From contig CM074760.1 of assembly GCA_037355855.1 (NCBI GenBank), positions 4,580,501 to 4,644,500 on the forward strand: a stretch of DNA of 64,000 nucleotides, given 5' to 3'. Source of the stretch: Pseudo-nitzschia pungens. Taxonomy: Eukaryota; Bacillariophyta; Bacillariophyceae; Bacillariales; Bacillariaceae. Positions 54,784 to 63,967 of the stretch are shown one piece after another. Position 1 is the stretch's first letter; every line of letters starts with the position of its first letter. The notes below the pieces were generated by a model. The model was given only the letters and a program-made list of their open reading frames with translations. It was not told where the DNA came from and made no database searches. Position numbers and translations under genes: made by a program.

Positions 54784-55013
54784 TGTTGAAGGAACAAGTG
54801 ATGTGTCAATCAAACAACACACCTGTCCAGTCTCAAGAAGAAAATTGGATAAACTTCATAAACTAGATAATTTTCAAAGTGTAAGACATTTGCTCTGCTG
54901 AGCAACATGCTTGCCCTTTTGTTAACGTTGTGGCACAATTTACCACATTACTAATATTTCTATTTTCGTGAGCGTACGCATGGCAGACGGTTCGACTCGT
55001 ATGATTCTCAACA
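54784..55013 (-). repeat. Copia 1 5' LTR (230 bp)
   Basis: See the 3' LTR at 42434-42663. The last bases CAACA are followed by the duplication ttacg. The bases inside the LTR (minus strand TAATTTTCAAAG) do not obviously match a tRNA end. Confidence 0.93.
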
Positions 55014-55018
55014 TTACG

Positions 55019-55369
55019 GTTTACCGTATCGTGATGGTATCGTAACAATCTGCAACAATAAATGCACAGTACAATAAACACGTGCAATTGTACGTACATG
55101 TAACAAGGCGCGGGCAAAATATAGATCAGTTGAGTCTTGAGTCGTATGCCTAAGACCATTGGAATGCATCACAAAATTATTTCGAAGTCAGAACACTGAA
55201 AAACACTGCATAAAATCACGTGATAAACTTGACATCGAATTTCTTTTGAAATGTTATCCGATTTTACTTGACACTCCACTCGACCGACAAGAGTAACAAC
55301 AATAAACTTGAACTTTGAAACATGCCTTAGCAGTAACAACAGGGGTACTTCCCCTATCCAACAGGAATA
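55019..55369. other. No feature recognised
   Basis: Host flank of copia 1; no ORF with normal composition and no repeat shared with the rest of the window. Confidence 0.45.
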
Positions 55370-56105
55370 AGGAGGAGGAGCAGCAGCAGCAGGAGAAGCG
55401 GCGGGAGCAGCAGTGGCGGCGGCGGGAGCAGCAGCAGGACGACGAGTAGCAGCAGCAGGAGGATGAGAGTAGCAGCAGCGGCGGGAGCAGCAGGAGCAGC
55501 AGCAGCGGTGGTGGGAGCAGCAGCAGCAGCAGCAACAACAACAACAGCGACGGGAGCAGCATCAGCATCAGCATCAGCAGGACAATGAGTAGCAGCGGCG
55601 GCAGGAGCATCAGCAGCAGCAGGACGACGAGTAGCAGCAGCGGCGGGAGCAGCAGCAGGACGACGAGTAGCAGCAGCGGCGGGAGCAGCAGCAGGACGAC
55701 GAGTAGCAGCAGGACGACGAGTAGCAGCAGCGGCGGGAGCAGCAGCAGGACGACAAGTAGCAGCAGCGGCGGGAGCAGCAGCAGGACGACGAGTAGCAGC
55801 AGGACGACGAGTAGCAGCAGCGGCGGGAGCAGCAGCAGGACGACGAGTAGCAGCAGGACGACGAGTAGCAGCAGGACGACGAGTAGCAGCAGCAGCAGGG
55901 GCAGCGGCGGGAGCAGCAGCAGCAGGGGCAGCGGCGGGAGCAGCAGCAGCAGGGGCAGCGGCGGGAGCAGCAGCAGCAGGGGCAGCGGCGGGAGCAGCAG
56001 CAGCAGGGGCAGCAGCGGGAGCAGCAGCAGCAGCGGGAGCAGCAGCAGCAGCGGGAGCAGCAGCAGCAGCAGCGGGAGAAGCAGCAGCAGCAGCAGCGGG
56101 GAGCA
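55370..56105. repeat. Trinucleotide-based compound minisatellite (agc/ggc/gac)
   Basis: About 735 bases of agc triplets, punctuated by ggcggg and aggacgacgagt. At 55610-55890 units such as agcagcggcgggagcagc and aggacgacgagtagc recur; at 55890-56010 aggggcagcggcggg is repeated five times. It is open in two minus-strand frames (Leu/Pro-rich, Cys-rich) and one plus-strand frame (Ser/Gly-rich). I do not call a protein, because no non-repetitive sequence flanks the ORFs. Confidence 0.9.
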
Positions 56106-56913
56106 GGACTCAAATTTGTGAGCTGAGTTTACAATAAAAAATTTGGAAAACAGTCCCGGGATGGAAGATTCCGCGACTCTCAACTCCCATGTCAGTCGGT
56201 TTGTTGCCTTAGTTGCGCACCTCGTGTTAAAATACGGGAATAAAAATCTACTTAAAGATCAATTTTACAGTGTATTGAAACGCAACTGATACACTATTAA
56301 AAACCGTTGAAAATCATTCTGTACCTCTCCTTCTGATGGGGTATGAATGAGGTATTTAGAATGTAGGAGCTTCCACGTAGAAGGTTGTACTAGCGCAGGG
56401 CGCGTGCAACAATGGTTGCATATTGCCGATATCGTACATGGATGAAGATGCAAAATCGAAAAATAAAATAACACTGTTAGTAGTGTACGATCAAAAACAT
56501 CTCAAAATAATGTACTAATCAGAAGTGAAAGCTTCGCTGCATTGCCATCTTCTCCAACTTCATTTCAAGGTACTTTGCACAATGCTGTATTGCAAGACTC
56601 GCTGTCAATGCCTTTTCTTCATTTCTCTGACGAATTATTCACCAAACGAAGGAGAGTCGTTTTGGTTTGAATAGAGCGAATCTTGTGTAACACTCAGCAC
56701 AACTATTATCACCTGCTCTGTAATGTATTCCCTTGCATCAGCTCGTACATAAATCATAATATTCTAGAGGTTTCAGCTCGATAGTTGAACAACAAATTCA
56801 AAGTATAATATGTAATCCGTTTCTTTTCAATCAGAAACTTCTCTCGGCTGTAGCGCCAAAGGGAAATGATCTACTTCACATTATGCTTCGTGTTACTACG
56901 ACAGAATCGGATT
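56106..56913. other. Downstream region of the Ric8-like gene, no gene seen
   Basis: Presumed 3' UTR and intergenic sequence of the minus-strand gene that ends at 56914. Short ORFs only. Confidence 0.45.
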
Positions 56914-58527
56914 TCATGACGGAATAGGGATTGGAGAAAGGCCCTTTGAATTGAGTAATGGCAAAGCATTTCCTAGGCCTACTCTTGAGGTGAACTGTTT
57001 GTAATCTGAATCGCAGAGTGTCCACATCAGTTCGGCAGAGCAACGTTTGACATAACCGTCTACCCATGACAGCAGGACTATAAGTTTGCCTCGCAGTGTG
57101 TCTTTTGGTGCATCCAATGGGCTCATTTGCGTCTTTCTCTTTTCTTTCATATTCTTTTCGATTTTTTTCTCTGTTTCCCTTGGGAACACGAATTCTTTGA
57201 CTATTCGCTGAACGTCAGAATCCGCCATCGAGTATCGGTTTAAGACGACTAAAATTGGAACAAGAGCCGCTGTTGCAGTGCTATCTAACTTGGCATTGTC
57301 GACAGTGTCATCAACCTGGCGTTTGAAGATTTCTAGAAGATTTCCGAAGGTTTCATTCTTGACCAAGTATTTGCCGAAGGAAGCGTCTGAATCCATCAAT
57401 AGAGAAATTGCTGATAATTTGCATTCGTTGATTCGTTTAGAAATGACTTCATCGCAAGATTGATTGTGAGATCCCTTTGTGGAGGATAAAGTCAATATCC
57501 GAACAATTAAGTTTTTCAAAGAAGAATCGTTTTCATCCGAGCAGTTTTCCGAAGATTGCGCAACCATTATTTCTTGCCCTTTTCGCATGGCGTAGAAACT
57601 GTTGAGAATTTCAACGACTAACTCCAAACGCCTATCCTCACGACTCTCGGTTTGGTAGGGTGTGTCAACATCCAGCGACCATCGTACTAGGGACAAACAT
57701 ACTTCACTAAAGCATATTGTAGTGTGTTTCTGGGGAGCCCACGGGACTTCCTTCTTATTCTTGGATGGGTCAAAGTGAAGTTTTGCGTCGAGGATAGTTG
57801 TCTGAGCACCAGGTGAAGAAACTGCCATGGAGTGAAGATTGCGAACCAAGGTCAGCGCTAGGGGGATCGAGTCAACTGTGATCAGCATTTCAAGACATCT
57901 TCGCGGAAATGCTTGGTGATTAATCAGATGGTCGATTCCATCGGATGCACATTTGTCCCCCGGGAAATGCCTGTATGTCGCGTAAAAAACGAAAAGTGAA
58001 GCATCGCGAGCTAACCGCAAATTCCTGTTTCGTTCGACGACCCAATTCAAGATGCTCATTACGGTGTCTAGAGTGCCAGGTGATCGAAGTATGTCAACGT
58101 TGCACACGTTCTGACTTCGGTGCTTCCGCCGTTGGACTTGCCGATGCTCCAAGTATATTTGAATGTACCAACGAAGGACGTTTTTGCTTGTCCGGACAAC
58201 GATCTCAATGTTCGGATCCTGCTCGTCCGTATCAGAACTTCTGACAGCTGCCTTTAGCTCGATCTCTAGTTCCGCTGCCACTTTTCCTAACGTCGATTGC
58301 AAAGCGTCGTAGTCAAATTCAATCAAAGCGGAGGTTTGCGACGGCGCTTGTGGTTTGCCAAGGTATTCCTCGATGTCATCATTCCATGATTCCCTTTGAC
58401 TATTGTCGAGCGTTTCTAGTTTCAGAGGAAACTCCATTGTTTTCGTCGGCCCGAATTGACAGTCGCTGCCATGATTGTTGAAATACGAAGTAAGATGGTG
58501 ACGGACTGTTTTCATGCAAGTTCCCAA
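56914..58527 (-). CDS. Ric8/synembryn-like G-alpha exchange factor and chaperone
   Basis: 537 residues, no intron, close to the usual length of Ric8 proteins (about 530). The protein is almost entirely alpha-helical, consistent with the armadillo-type repeats of Ric8. The strongest signature is the C-terminal block LRGKLIVLLSWVDGYVKRCS followed by AELMWTLCDSD and GLGNALPLLNSKGL. It matches in order and spacing the Ric8 segment with a VKR-AAEFLF-type helix, a C-xx-xxx-F helix and a G(Y/L)GNA-xLL-x-x-(R/K)GL motif. Ric8 proteins act in the cytosol, folding newly made G-alpha subunits and promoting nucleotide exchange. Overall similarity elsewhere is low. ATG at 58527 is the first; MKTVRHHL and MEFPLKLE are later alternatives. 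Confidence 0.75.
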   Translation of the reverse strand: MGTCMKTVRHHLTSYFNNHGSDCQFGPTKTMEFPLKLETLDNSQRESWNDDIEEYLGKPQAPSQTSALIEFDYDALQSTLGKVAAELEIELKAAVRSSDTDEQDPNIEIVVRTSKNVLRWYIQIYLEHRQVQRRKHRSQNVCNVDILRSPGTLDTVMSILNWVVERNRNLRLARDASLFVFYATYRHFPGDKCASDGIDHLINHQAFPRRCLEMLITVDSIPLALTLVRNLHSMAVSSPGAQTTILDAKLHFDPSKNKKEVPWAPQKHTTICFSEVCLSLVRWSLDVDTPYQTESREDRRLELVVEILNSFYAMRKGQEIMVAQSSENCSDENDSSLKNLIVRILTLSSTKGSHNQSCDEVISKRINECKLSAISLLMDSDASFGKYLVKNETFGNLLEIFKRQVDDTVDNAKLDSTATAALVPILVVLNRYSMADSDVQRIVKEFVFPRETEKKIEKNMKEKRKTQMSPLDAPKDTLRGKLIVLLSWVDGYVKRCSAELMWTLCDSDYKQFTSRVGLGNALPLLNSKGLSPIPIPS

Positions 58528-58697
58528 CTACCATTGCGTCTACTCGTACCCACCGTAAGGCTTACTCGTACGCGCATTGCTGTACACGACAGCCTTCTCA
58601 ACATCGACACCTCTTTTGCAAGGTTTCCATTGTTAAGATGTGAGAAATCTTACAAAAAATAATAGAAGTAATACGTAAGGTTACGTGTACCAATAGG
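58528..58697. promoter_or_regulatory. Upstream region of the Ric8-like gene
   Basis: 170 bases between the start codon and a foldback element. No clear core promoter motif is seen. Confidence 0.3.
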
Positions 58698-59039
58698 CAG
58701 GGGTCATAATATAAGAAGGGGTACGCCACGACGTCTGTCCGTCGTCCGTGTTCGACGTACAAATACTAGTAAAAAAAAAATGGCACTCCATATTCCATGT
58801 GTGGTCCAATTTAGAAAAATTTCCCTCAGTCAATTTTTTTCTTCTCATAATTTACTGCATATCACTAGTAAAAGTGTACCTGATAAAGCAACTTACCAAG
58901 TACACTTCCAATCACTCTCCAACTTTTAAATTTGATATGCAGTTCACGTATATAGTTGAGAGTCAAGTAGTAAGTACCTTTTTCAGTTTACATCCATCTG
59001 CTGTCTGATATTGCTGATTCAAACTACCAGTGATCTGTG
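58698..59039. mobile_element. Foldback/MITE-like element, second copy, cut by gypsy 2
   Basis: Collinear with 39054-39360 (aggggtcataat, then atgtgtggtcc, aaatttccctca, ccagtgatctgtg). It stops at 59039, where the gypsy LTR starts; the intact copy continues gccttccacctgg. The rest should lie beyond the right window edge. ctgtg (59035-59039) is the expected 5-bp duplication. Confidence 0.75.
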
Positions 59040-59250
59040 TGCCATACCCCGGGTCTACTAGTGATTAGAATAGTAGTGATATGCAAATTGTGAGCTCTAT
59101 TGGTTAGTCTATCTGTTGCAGTTCTAAGAGCTCTCCAGAGCAGTCGGCGATTCCGTCGACTCGCTAATTGTTTTTATCCTTATTCTTAATCCAGTCCCGA
59201 GTGGACTCGTGACTGTCTTCCGGTGCACGGCATACTCCTCCATGGTACTG
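59040..59250 (-). repeat. Gypsy 2 3' LTR
   Basis: On the minus strand it ends GGGGTATGGCA at 59040, like 1065 of the first copy; similarity to that LTR continues to about 59245. The inner end is uncertain by about 10 bases. Confidence 0.75.
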
Positions 59251-59260
59251 TTGCGTTTGG

Positions 59261-62200
59261 TTACTCTTCCATTTTAGGGCTATCCCTGCAATAATAGGGA
59301 TGGATCCTTCTGATGTTAACCCGGTCGGTTACAAAGGGAGCAGTTTCAATAGTTACAGTTCCATTGTTATGGGCCTTGAGCACCTTGTAAGGTCCTTGTC
59401 GTGGGAAGGATAGTTTCGGAATAATGCCCTTCCTCTCCAGGGTGACATAGTCTCCTTCCTTGTAGACATGGGGAATCCTCTTCTGATTCTCCCTGATATT
59501 ACTCTTGTGGATACTCTTTTGTTTCCTTGCTTGGATTGCTTCCCAATCCACTGGGAAATTCACTGGCATGAACATATCCCTTCCGAACACCAGTTGTGCT
59601 GGGGAATATCCCAATGTTGTGTGGATGGCGCTTCTGATGGCATACGCCGCTTTGGTGGTGAATTCCTCAAAAGGATCCTTCTCGTGGAGATCCCTTTGTT
59701 CCAAGTTAAAGGACAGTAGGCAGTCCTTCAGGACCTGATGGATTCTTTCCAGCACTGAGTTGGATTGTGGGTTCCAAGCGCCACTCGGTTTCCTTTTCAT
59801 CCCCATGTTGTCACAGAGCTCTTGGAACTCTGCTTTGAACTCGCTCCCGCCATCAAAGCCAATTTCCTTTGGGCGCGGATACCTTGCTAGCCAGGTACTG
59901 TCTAGCAAACGTTGAGTTTCTGCTGCATTTGGGGAGTCCTTCAGGTGAGCCAGTTCAAACCATCCGGTCACTGGGTCCACCATGGTGAGGACATGGATGT
60001 GGTAGTCTTTACCATTTTTATTGTGGACAGTTGCAGGTCCCCAGAGGTCCACGTTGACTCTCTGCCATTTGGTAACCTCAGCTGCTTTTTCCGGTAGTAG
60101 TCCATACTTCTTCCGGCCACTCTTTTTGAACATCTGACACGTGTGGCAGTGTTTACATAGGTCCTGGACGTCCTTCCTCAGGCCTCTCCAGGTGAACACT
60201 GAGCGTATGCTCTGTTCCATTCTCTTTTCTCCGGGATGGACCAGCATGCTGTGGTACCATTCCATAACCCTATCCTTGAGTTTTTCTGGGATCAGAATCT
60301 TCCCTTCCTTGTGGATTAGACTGTAACCTTCCACCATTTTGGTGGTCAGTCGATTGTCTTTTTCCAGAGCATTCATGATTCCGGTGTCCTTTTGCTGGTA
60401 GAACTGAATCATGTCCGGGGCAAGTGGGAATGCACTATTGCCCTGGAATTCCTCCGGTTCTTCTCCAAGTGGGAATAGTAGTTGCCGGAGGTGCTCTTCC
60501 TCATCCGCGTAGGTGAGGGGCTTATTTGGTGGTAGCCATTCCACTGTATCTGCCGGATCATCCGTAATGTCCAGGCGAGACAGCGCGTCTGCTGCATCGT
60601 TGTCTTTGCCAGCCACATGCTTGACTACCGGGTGGAACTCCTCCATGAGGAGTCTCCACCGGACCATTCTCTGCGTCGGCATCTGCTGATACAGTAGATT
60701 GAGGTGATCCGTGTGGATAGTCACATCTTGTCCTCGTAGGATTCCTTCAAATGCTTTGAGTCCTTCCACTATTCCGAGGAGTTCCTTCTCTCCTACAGTG
60801 TAATTGAGCTGTGCTGAATTCAGTTTCCTCGTATAGAAACCAAGGGGTTTGCCATCTTGGCACACGGTGGCTCCCAGTTGCCTATCGCTGGCGTCTGAGT
60901 AGAGATGAAATGGTTTTGTAAAGTCCGGGAATGCGAGTCTCGCTTCATCTGCGAGCATTCTCTTCGCCTCCATGAAAGCTTTCTGCTCTGCTGGACCCCA
61001 GTACCAGTTCATTTTGCCCTTTTTCCCTGCTAGCTTGTTCAGAGGGGCTAGGATGTGGGAGCGGCGCTTCCACATGTCCCGGTAGAAATTTACCATTCCA
61101 AGAAACATCTTGAGTTGCTTGGTGTTCTTGGGGGCTTCCAGACGCTTCATCGCCTCCAGCTTCTTTGGCTGGGGTTGGATGCCCTCTGTTGTTAGCAGGA
61201 ATCCCAGATATTCCACTTCTTTCTGCATGAAGAAGGATTTTCTGAGGTTGGCGCGAAAGCCGGCGTCATCCAGTCGTTGTAGGACTGTATCGATTTTGTG
61301 GAGATGATCCTGTTCGGATTCGCCTTCCCTCTGGATGATTAGGATATCATCAATATAGACCAAGACATAGTCCAGATCCCCTAGGAGGTTCATCATGACT
61401 GATTGGAAGATGTCGGGCGCACATGCGATACCCATTGCCAGTCTTTTGTAGGCATACTTTCCCCATGGGAGAATGGTAGAGCAAATCTTTTGGCTTTCCT
61501 TGCAGATGGGAATGGTGTAGTACCCTTGGGACAAGTCCAGCGCCGTGGCTGACTGGAATTTCTGGAGCCGTTGGATTGTTTCCCCTATTCGTGGTAGTGG
61601 GAATGGTTTCCTCTGGATGGCGGCATTCATCTTCCGGAAGTCCGTTAGAACGCGAATGTCCCCTGTCTTTTTGGGTTGGCAAAAAGTAGGAGATGCCCAT
61701 GGAGAGTCATCATCGTGGGGGAGTTTTTCCAGGACTCCAATGTCACAGAGCCTGTTGATTTCCTTCCGGAGGGCTTGTTCAAAGGCATGGGGTACGGAAT
61801 AGTACCTCTGCCGGACCGGTTTGACCCCTGGTTGGAGCTCAATGGACACCGGTTCTATGTTTTTGAGAAGACCCAATCCTCCTCCAAAGAGTGTTGGGAA
61901 TTTCTTTAGCGTTTTCTTCAAGGCGGCCTTGGACGCGTCCGTAATCTCCAGGTCATTGACCATAGCGTCTATATCGACTTTGGAGTAGTCTGCATCCAGA
62001 ATTTTGGCTTGCCTTTCTTCCTCCTGCTGGAGGATTGGACTCTGTGTGTTGGCAAAGAATACTGCCTCGCATTTGTCCGGGTCAGCGAGCTCCCCCATTC
62101 CCTTCATGGGGATGGAGTCACCCTGCCATTCAATTGTCCGGGAACTGTATTTTATATCCAGTCCCAGCTGTGCCATTAGGTCGGATCCTATGATCATGTC

Positions 62201-62530
62201 ATAGGGCACTTCCTCATGGTGGTGATATTCATCCACTTGGAAGGTCCATTTGATGGTCTTGGAGTTTGAAAATTCTATCAGCCTTAGTCCCACTGAAGCC
62301 GCAGACTTGGTTCTGAACTTGCCCCCGTAGGTATTGTAGGTGACAGATCTTTGGTCTCGGTTCGTTAGTTGACTTCGGTCGACAAAGTGCCTTAGTATGA
62401 TGGATTTGGAGCACCCAGAGTCTAATAGGCCCCGGAGCATCCTTCCCCTTCCCTTGTGGTCCAATACCTCCACACAGATGTCCGCAAATCTGTTGATGAC
62501 GCGGGGTCCCGTGTGGATGGTATCTGCCAT
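59261..62530 (-). CDS. Ty3/gypsy pol polyprotein
   Basis: 1089 residues. Aspartic protease site DSG at 37-39, with a later hydrophobic MIIGSDLM segment. RT has YIDD at 392-395 and LDLSQGYYTIPI before it. RNase H lies at about 541-650 (SDASDRQLGA, HTDHLNLL, AGKDNDAADALSR). The integrase zinc site is H760, H765, C795, C798, with catalytic D828, D893, E928 and a C-terminal GPY module. These make the element's cDNA and insert it. The ATG at 62530 follows the gag TGA without any spacing and is in the same frame, so the protein may be made as a Gag-Pol readthrough product or from its own start. Confidence 0.95.
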   Translation of the reverse strand: MADTIHTGPRVINRFADICVEVLDHKGRGRMLRGLLDSGCSKSIILRHFVDRSQLTNRDQRSVTYNTYGGKFRTKSAASVGLRLIEFSNSKTIKWTFQVDEYHHHEEVPYDMIIGSDLMAQLGLDIKYSSRTIEWQGDSIPMKGMGELADPDKCEAVFFANTQSPILQQEEERQAKILDADYSKVDIDAMVNDLEITDASKAALKKTLKKFPTLFGGGLGLLKNIEPVSIELQPGVKPVRQRYYSVPHAFEQALRKEINRLCDIGVLEKLPHDDDSPWASPTFCQPKKTGDIRVLTDFRKMNAAIQRKPFPLPRIGETIQRLQKFQSATALDLSQGYYTIPICKESQKICSTILPWGKYAYKRLAMGIACAPDIFQSVMMNLLGDLDYVLVYIDDILIIQREGESEQDHLHKIDTVLQRLDDAGFRANLRKSFFMQKEVEYLGFLLTTEGIQPQPKKLEAMKRLEAPKNTKQLKMFLGMVNFYRDMWKRRSHILAPLNKLAGKKGKMNWYWGPAEQKAFMEAKRMLADEARLAFPDFTKPFHLYSDASDRQLGATVCQDGKPLGFYTRKLNSAQLNYTVGEKELLGIVEGLKAFEGILRGQDVTIHTDHLNLLYQQMPTQRMVRWRLLMEEFHPVVKHVAGKDNDAADALSRLDITDDPADTVEWLPPNKPLTYADEEEHLRQLLFPLGEEPEEFQGNSAFPLAPDMIQFYQQKDTGIMNALEKDNRLTTKMVEGYSLIHKEGKILIPEKLKDRVMEWYHSMLVHPGEKRMEQSIRSVFTWRGLRKDVQDLCKHCHTCQMFKKSGRKKYGLLPEKAAEVTKWQRVNVDLWGPATVHNKNGKDYHIHVLTMVDPVTGWFELAHLKDSPNAAETQRLLDSTWLARYPRPKEIGFDGGSEFKAEFQELCDNMGMKRKPSGAWNPQSNSVLERIHQVLKDCLLSFNLEQRDLHEKDPFEEFTTKAAYAIRSAIHTTLGYSPAQLVFGRDMFMPVNFPVDWEAIQARKQKSIHKSNIRENQKRIPHVYKEGDYVTLERKGIIPKLSFPRQGPYKVLKAHNNGTVTIETAPFVTDRVNIRRIHPYYCRDSPKMEE

Positions 62531-63967
62531 TCAGTTGTGGGAGCCTTTCTTTTTGAAGGTCTTTCTGTACTTTCTTCTGTACTCTTTGAGTTCGCGTTCC
62601 GAGATGTTTATCTCGTCGTCGGAAACCTCGTGGTCAGCTTGGGCCGTGGCCAGTACGTAAGAGTACTCGTGGTTCGATAGGTTCCTTCCCCAGTGGGGTT
62701 TGGAATGTTGCTCAGTGTCTGAGTCTTGTTCTTTTGCCACAAAGTGCTCCTTGAGCAGGTTGATGGTCTCCCGGTCGAACTTCCCCTTCTTGTGGGGACC
62801 ACCGGTTAGTTTCCAGCATTTGCCGGCATGGACCTTGCCACAGGTCTTGCATAGCTGTTTGTTGCTGTTGTCCGCAGGGCGCTTCTTTTTGCCAGGGGAT
62901 TTCCCGTGGTGGGTTCCTCCCCCAGAAGTGGCCTTGGGAGTTTTCTTGGCGACGCCGGTCTGCTTTTCGAGATCGGTGAGGCGTTGGTGCATTAGTGCTT
63001 CCTTTCGGATGGTGATTTCCAGATTTTCGAGCTTGTCGATAGTGGTGTTAAAGGAGTGGGTGTAGAGGTCCCAACTAATGTGTTCCAGCTTCTCGCGTTG
63101 GGAGTGGGTCATATTGGAATCTAATATTTCCTTCAGTTCTCCTTGGGTGAAACTTCTTGGTGTTTCCATTTGGTCACTGCCACATTCCCAGAGGCATTCG
63201 GGGAGGTAGCTTTGGAGCTCGGCCATTCTGTTGGCCCAGGTTCTGATGCCATGTTTGAGGTCGACGCGCATGCCTCGCATGAATCGTCGAAGGATGATGT
63301 ACGAGCGTCTGCCGTTTTGGTCATTGCCAAAGATTTTGAGCTTGAGGGCATGCATGCACTCCTCCAAGACATCCTTCCGGTACTCCTGGGATTGGTAGTA
63401 CTGGGTGAGGGCGCTTGCGACCTTTTTCTTTGGGATGGGGGACTCGAGGTTGTTGTCGGTCTCCGATTCGTTGTCCGATCTCGCCATGGCTGTATCGGTT
63501 TTGTCGGTGTTTGGAGATTTCTCCTTTGCCTTTTCCTTGGTGGCTCCCGTGGGAGTTGCGTCTTGTCCCATCGATAATAGGATGTTTGCCTGGTCTCGTT
63601 GTTCGATTTCCTGGATCTTTTTCTGTACTCGTTTGGTACTGTGGATCTTGTGGTTCGGTTCTGCCAAGTAGGTCCGCTGGAGTGTTCGTTGGACAAGGCC
63701 GAGAGCCTCGGTAGTGAGGATTCTTTGTAGAACCTCCAGTTTCTGGTCTCCGTGGAGTTTGTCATTGCCAGCAATTTTCTGGTCAAAGTCTCTTTTCCAG
63801 ATGAGGAAGAGTTCTGGTCTTTCAGTACCATTGAGAACTTTCAGGTAGTCACTGAATGCGATTCCACCCTGTTCACTGTCTACATTCATCTTTACGGTGG
63901 TGGCGTCTTCTGGCCAATCCTCCCGAACGATGTTAAAGGGCTTCAGTTTGGTTCCTTTAGCCGCCAT
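62531..63967 (-). CDS. Ty3/gypsy gag
   Basis: 478 residues starting MAAKGTKLKPFNIVRE. The first part is charged and helical, with an RQ/E-rich region; the capsid-like helical region is at about 190-330; near the end is a zinc-knuckle-like CKTCGKVHAGKC (C373, C376, H380, C384), followed by an acidic and basic tail. It forms the particle and binds RNA. It ends in TGA (62533-62531), directly followed in frame by the pol ATG. Confidence 0.88.
   Translation of the reverse strand: MAAKGTKLKPFNIVREDWPEDATTVKMNVDSEQGGIAFSDYLKVLNGTERPELFLIWKRDFDQKIAGNDKLHGDQKLEVLQRILTTEALGLVQRTLQRTYLAEPNHKIHSTKRVQKKIQEIEQRDQANILLSMGQDATPTGATKEKAKEKSPNTDKTDTAMARSDNESETDNNLESPIPKKKVASALTQYYQSQEYRKDVLEECMHALKLKIFGNDQNGRRSYIILRRFMRGMRVDLKHGIRTWANRMAELQSYLPECLWECGSDQMETPRSFTQGELKEILDSNMTHSQREKLEHISWDLYTHSFNTTIDKLENLEITIRKEALMHQRLTDLEKQTGVAKKTPKATSGGGTHHGKSPGKKKRPADNSNKQLCKTCGKVHAGKCWKLTGGPHKKGKFDRETINLLKEHFVAKEQDSDTEQHSKPHWGRNLSNHEYSYVLATAQADHEVSDDEINISERELKEYRRKYRKTFKKKGSHN

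Larger units (their letters stand above)
42434..55013 (-). mobile_element. Ty1/copia element 1, interrupted by two insertions
   Basis: 230-bp LTRs at both ends with TGTTGA...TCAACA termini, flanked by ttacg (42429-42433 and 55014-55018). Inside, in minus-strand order: gag (54674-53133), integrase (49449-48565), RT and RNase H (44968-42681). That order, with integrase before RT, defines Ty1/copia. The LINE relatives F and E interrupt it at 49450-53114, and copia element 2 at 44969-48564. Without them it is about 5.3 kb. Confidence 0.93.

Noticed and set aside
55585..56121. 178-residue Ser/Gly ORF and minus-strand Leu- and Cys-rich ORFs of 167-309 residues
   Set aside because: Pure translations of the trinucleotide repeat with no flanking unique protein sequence.
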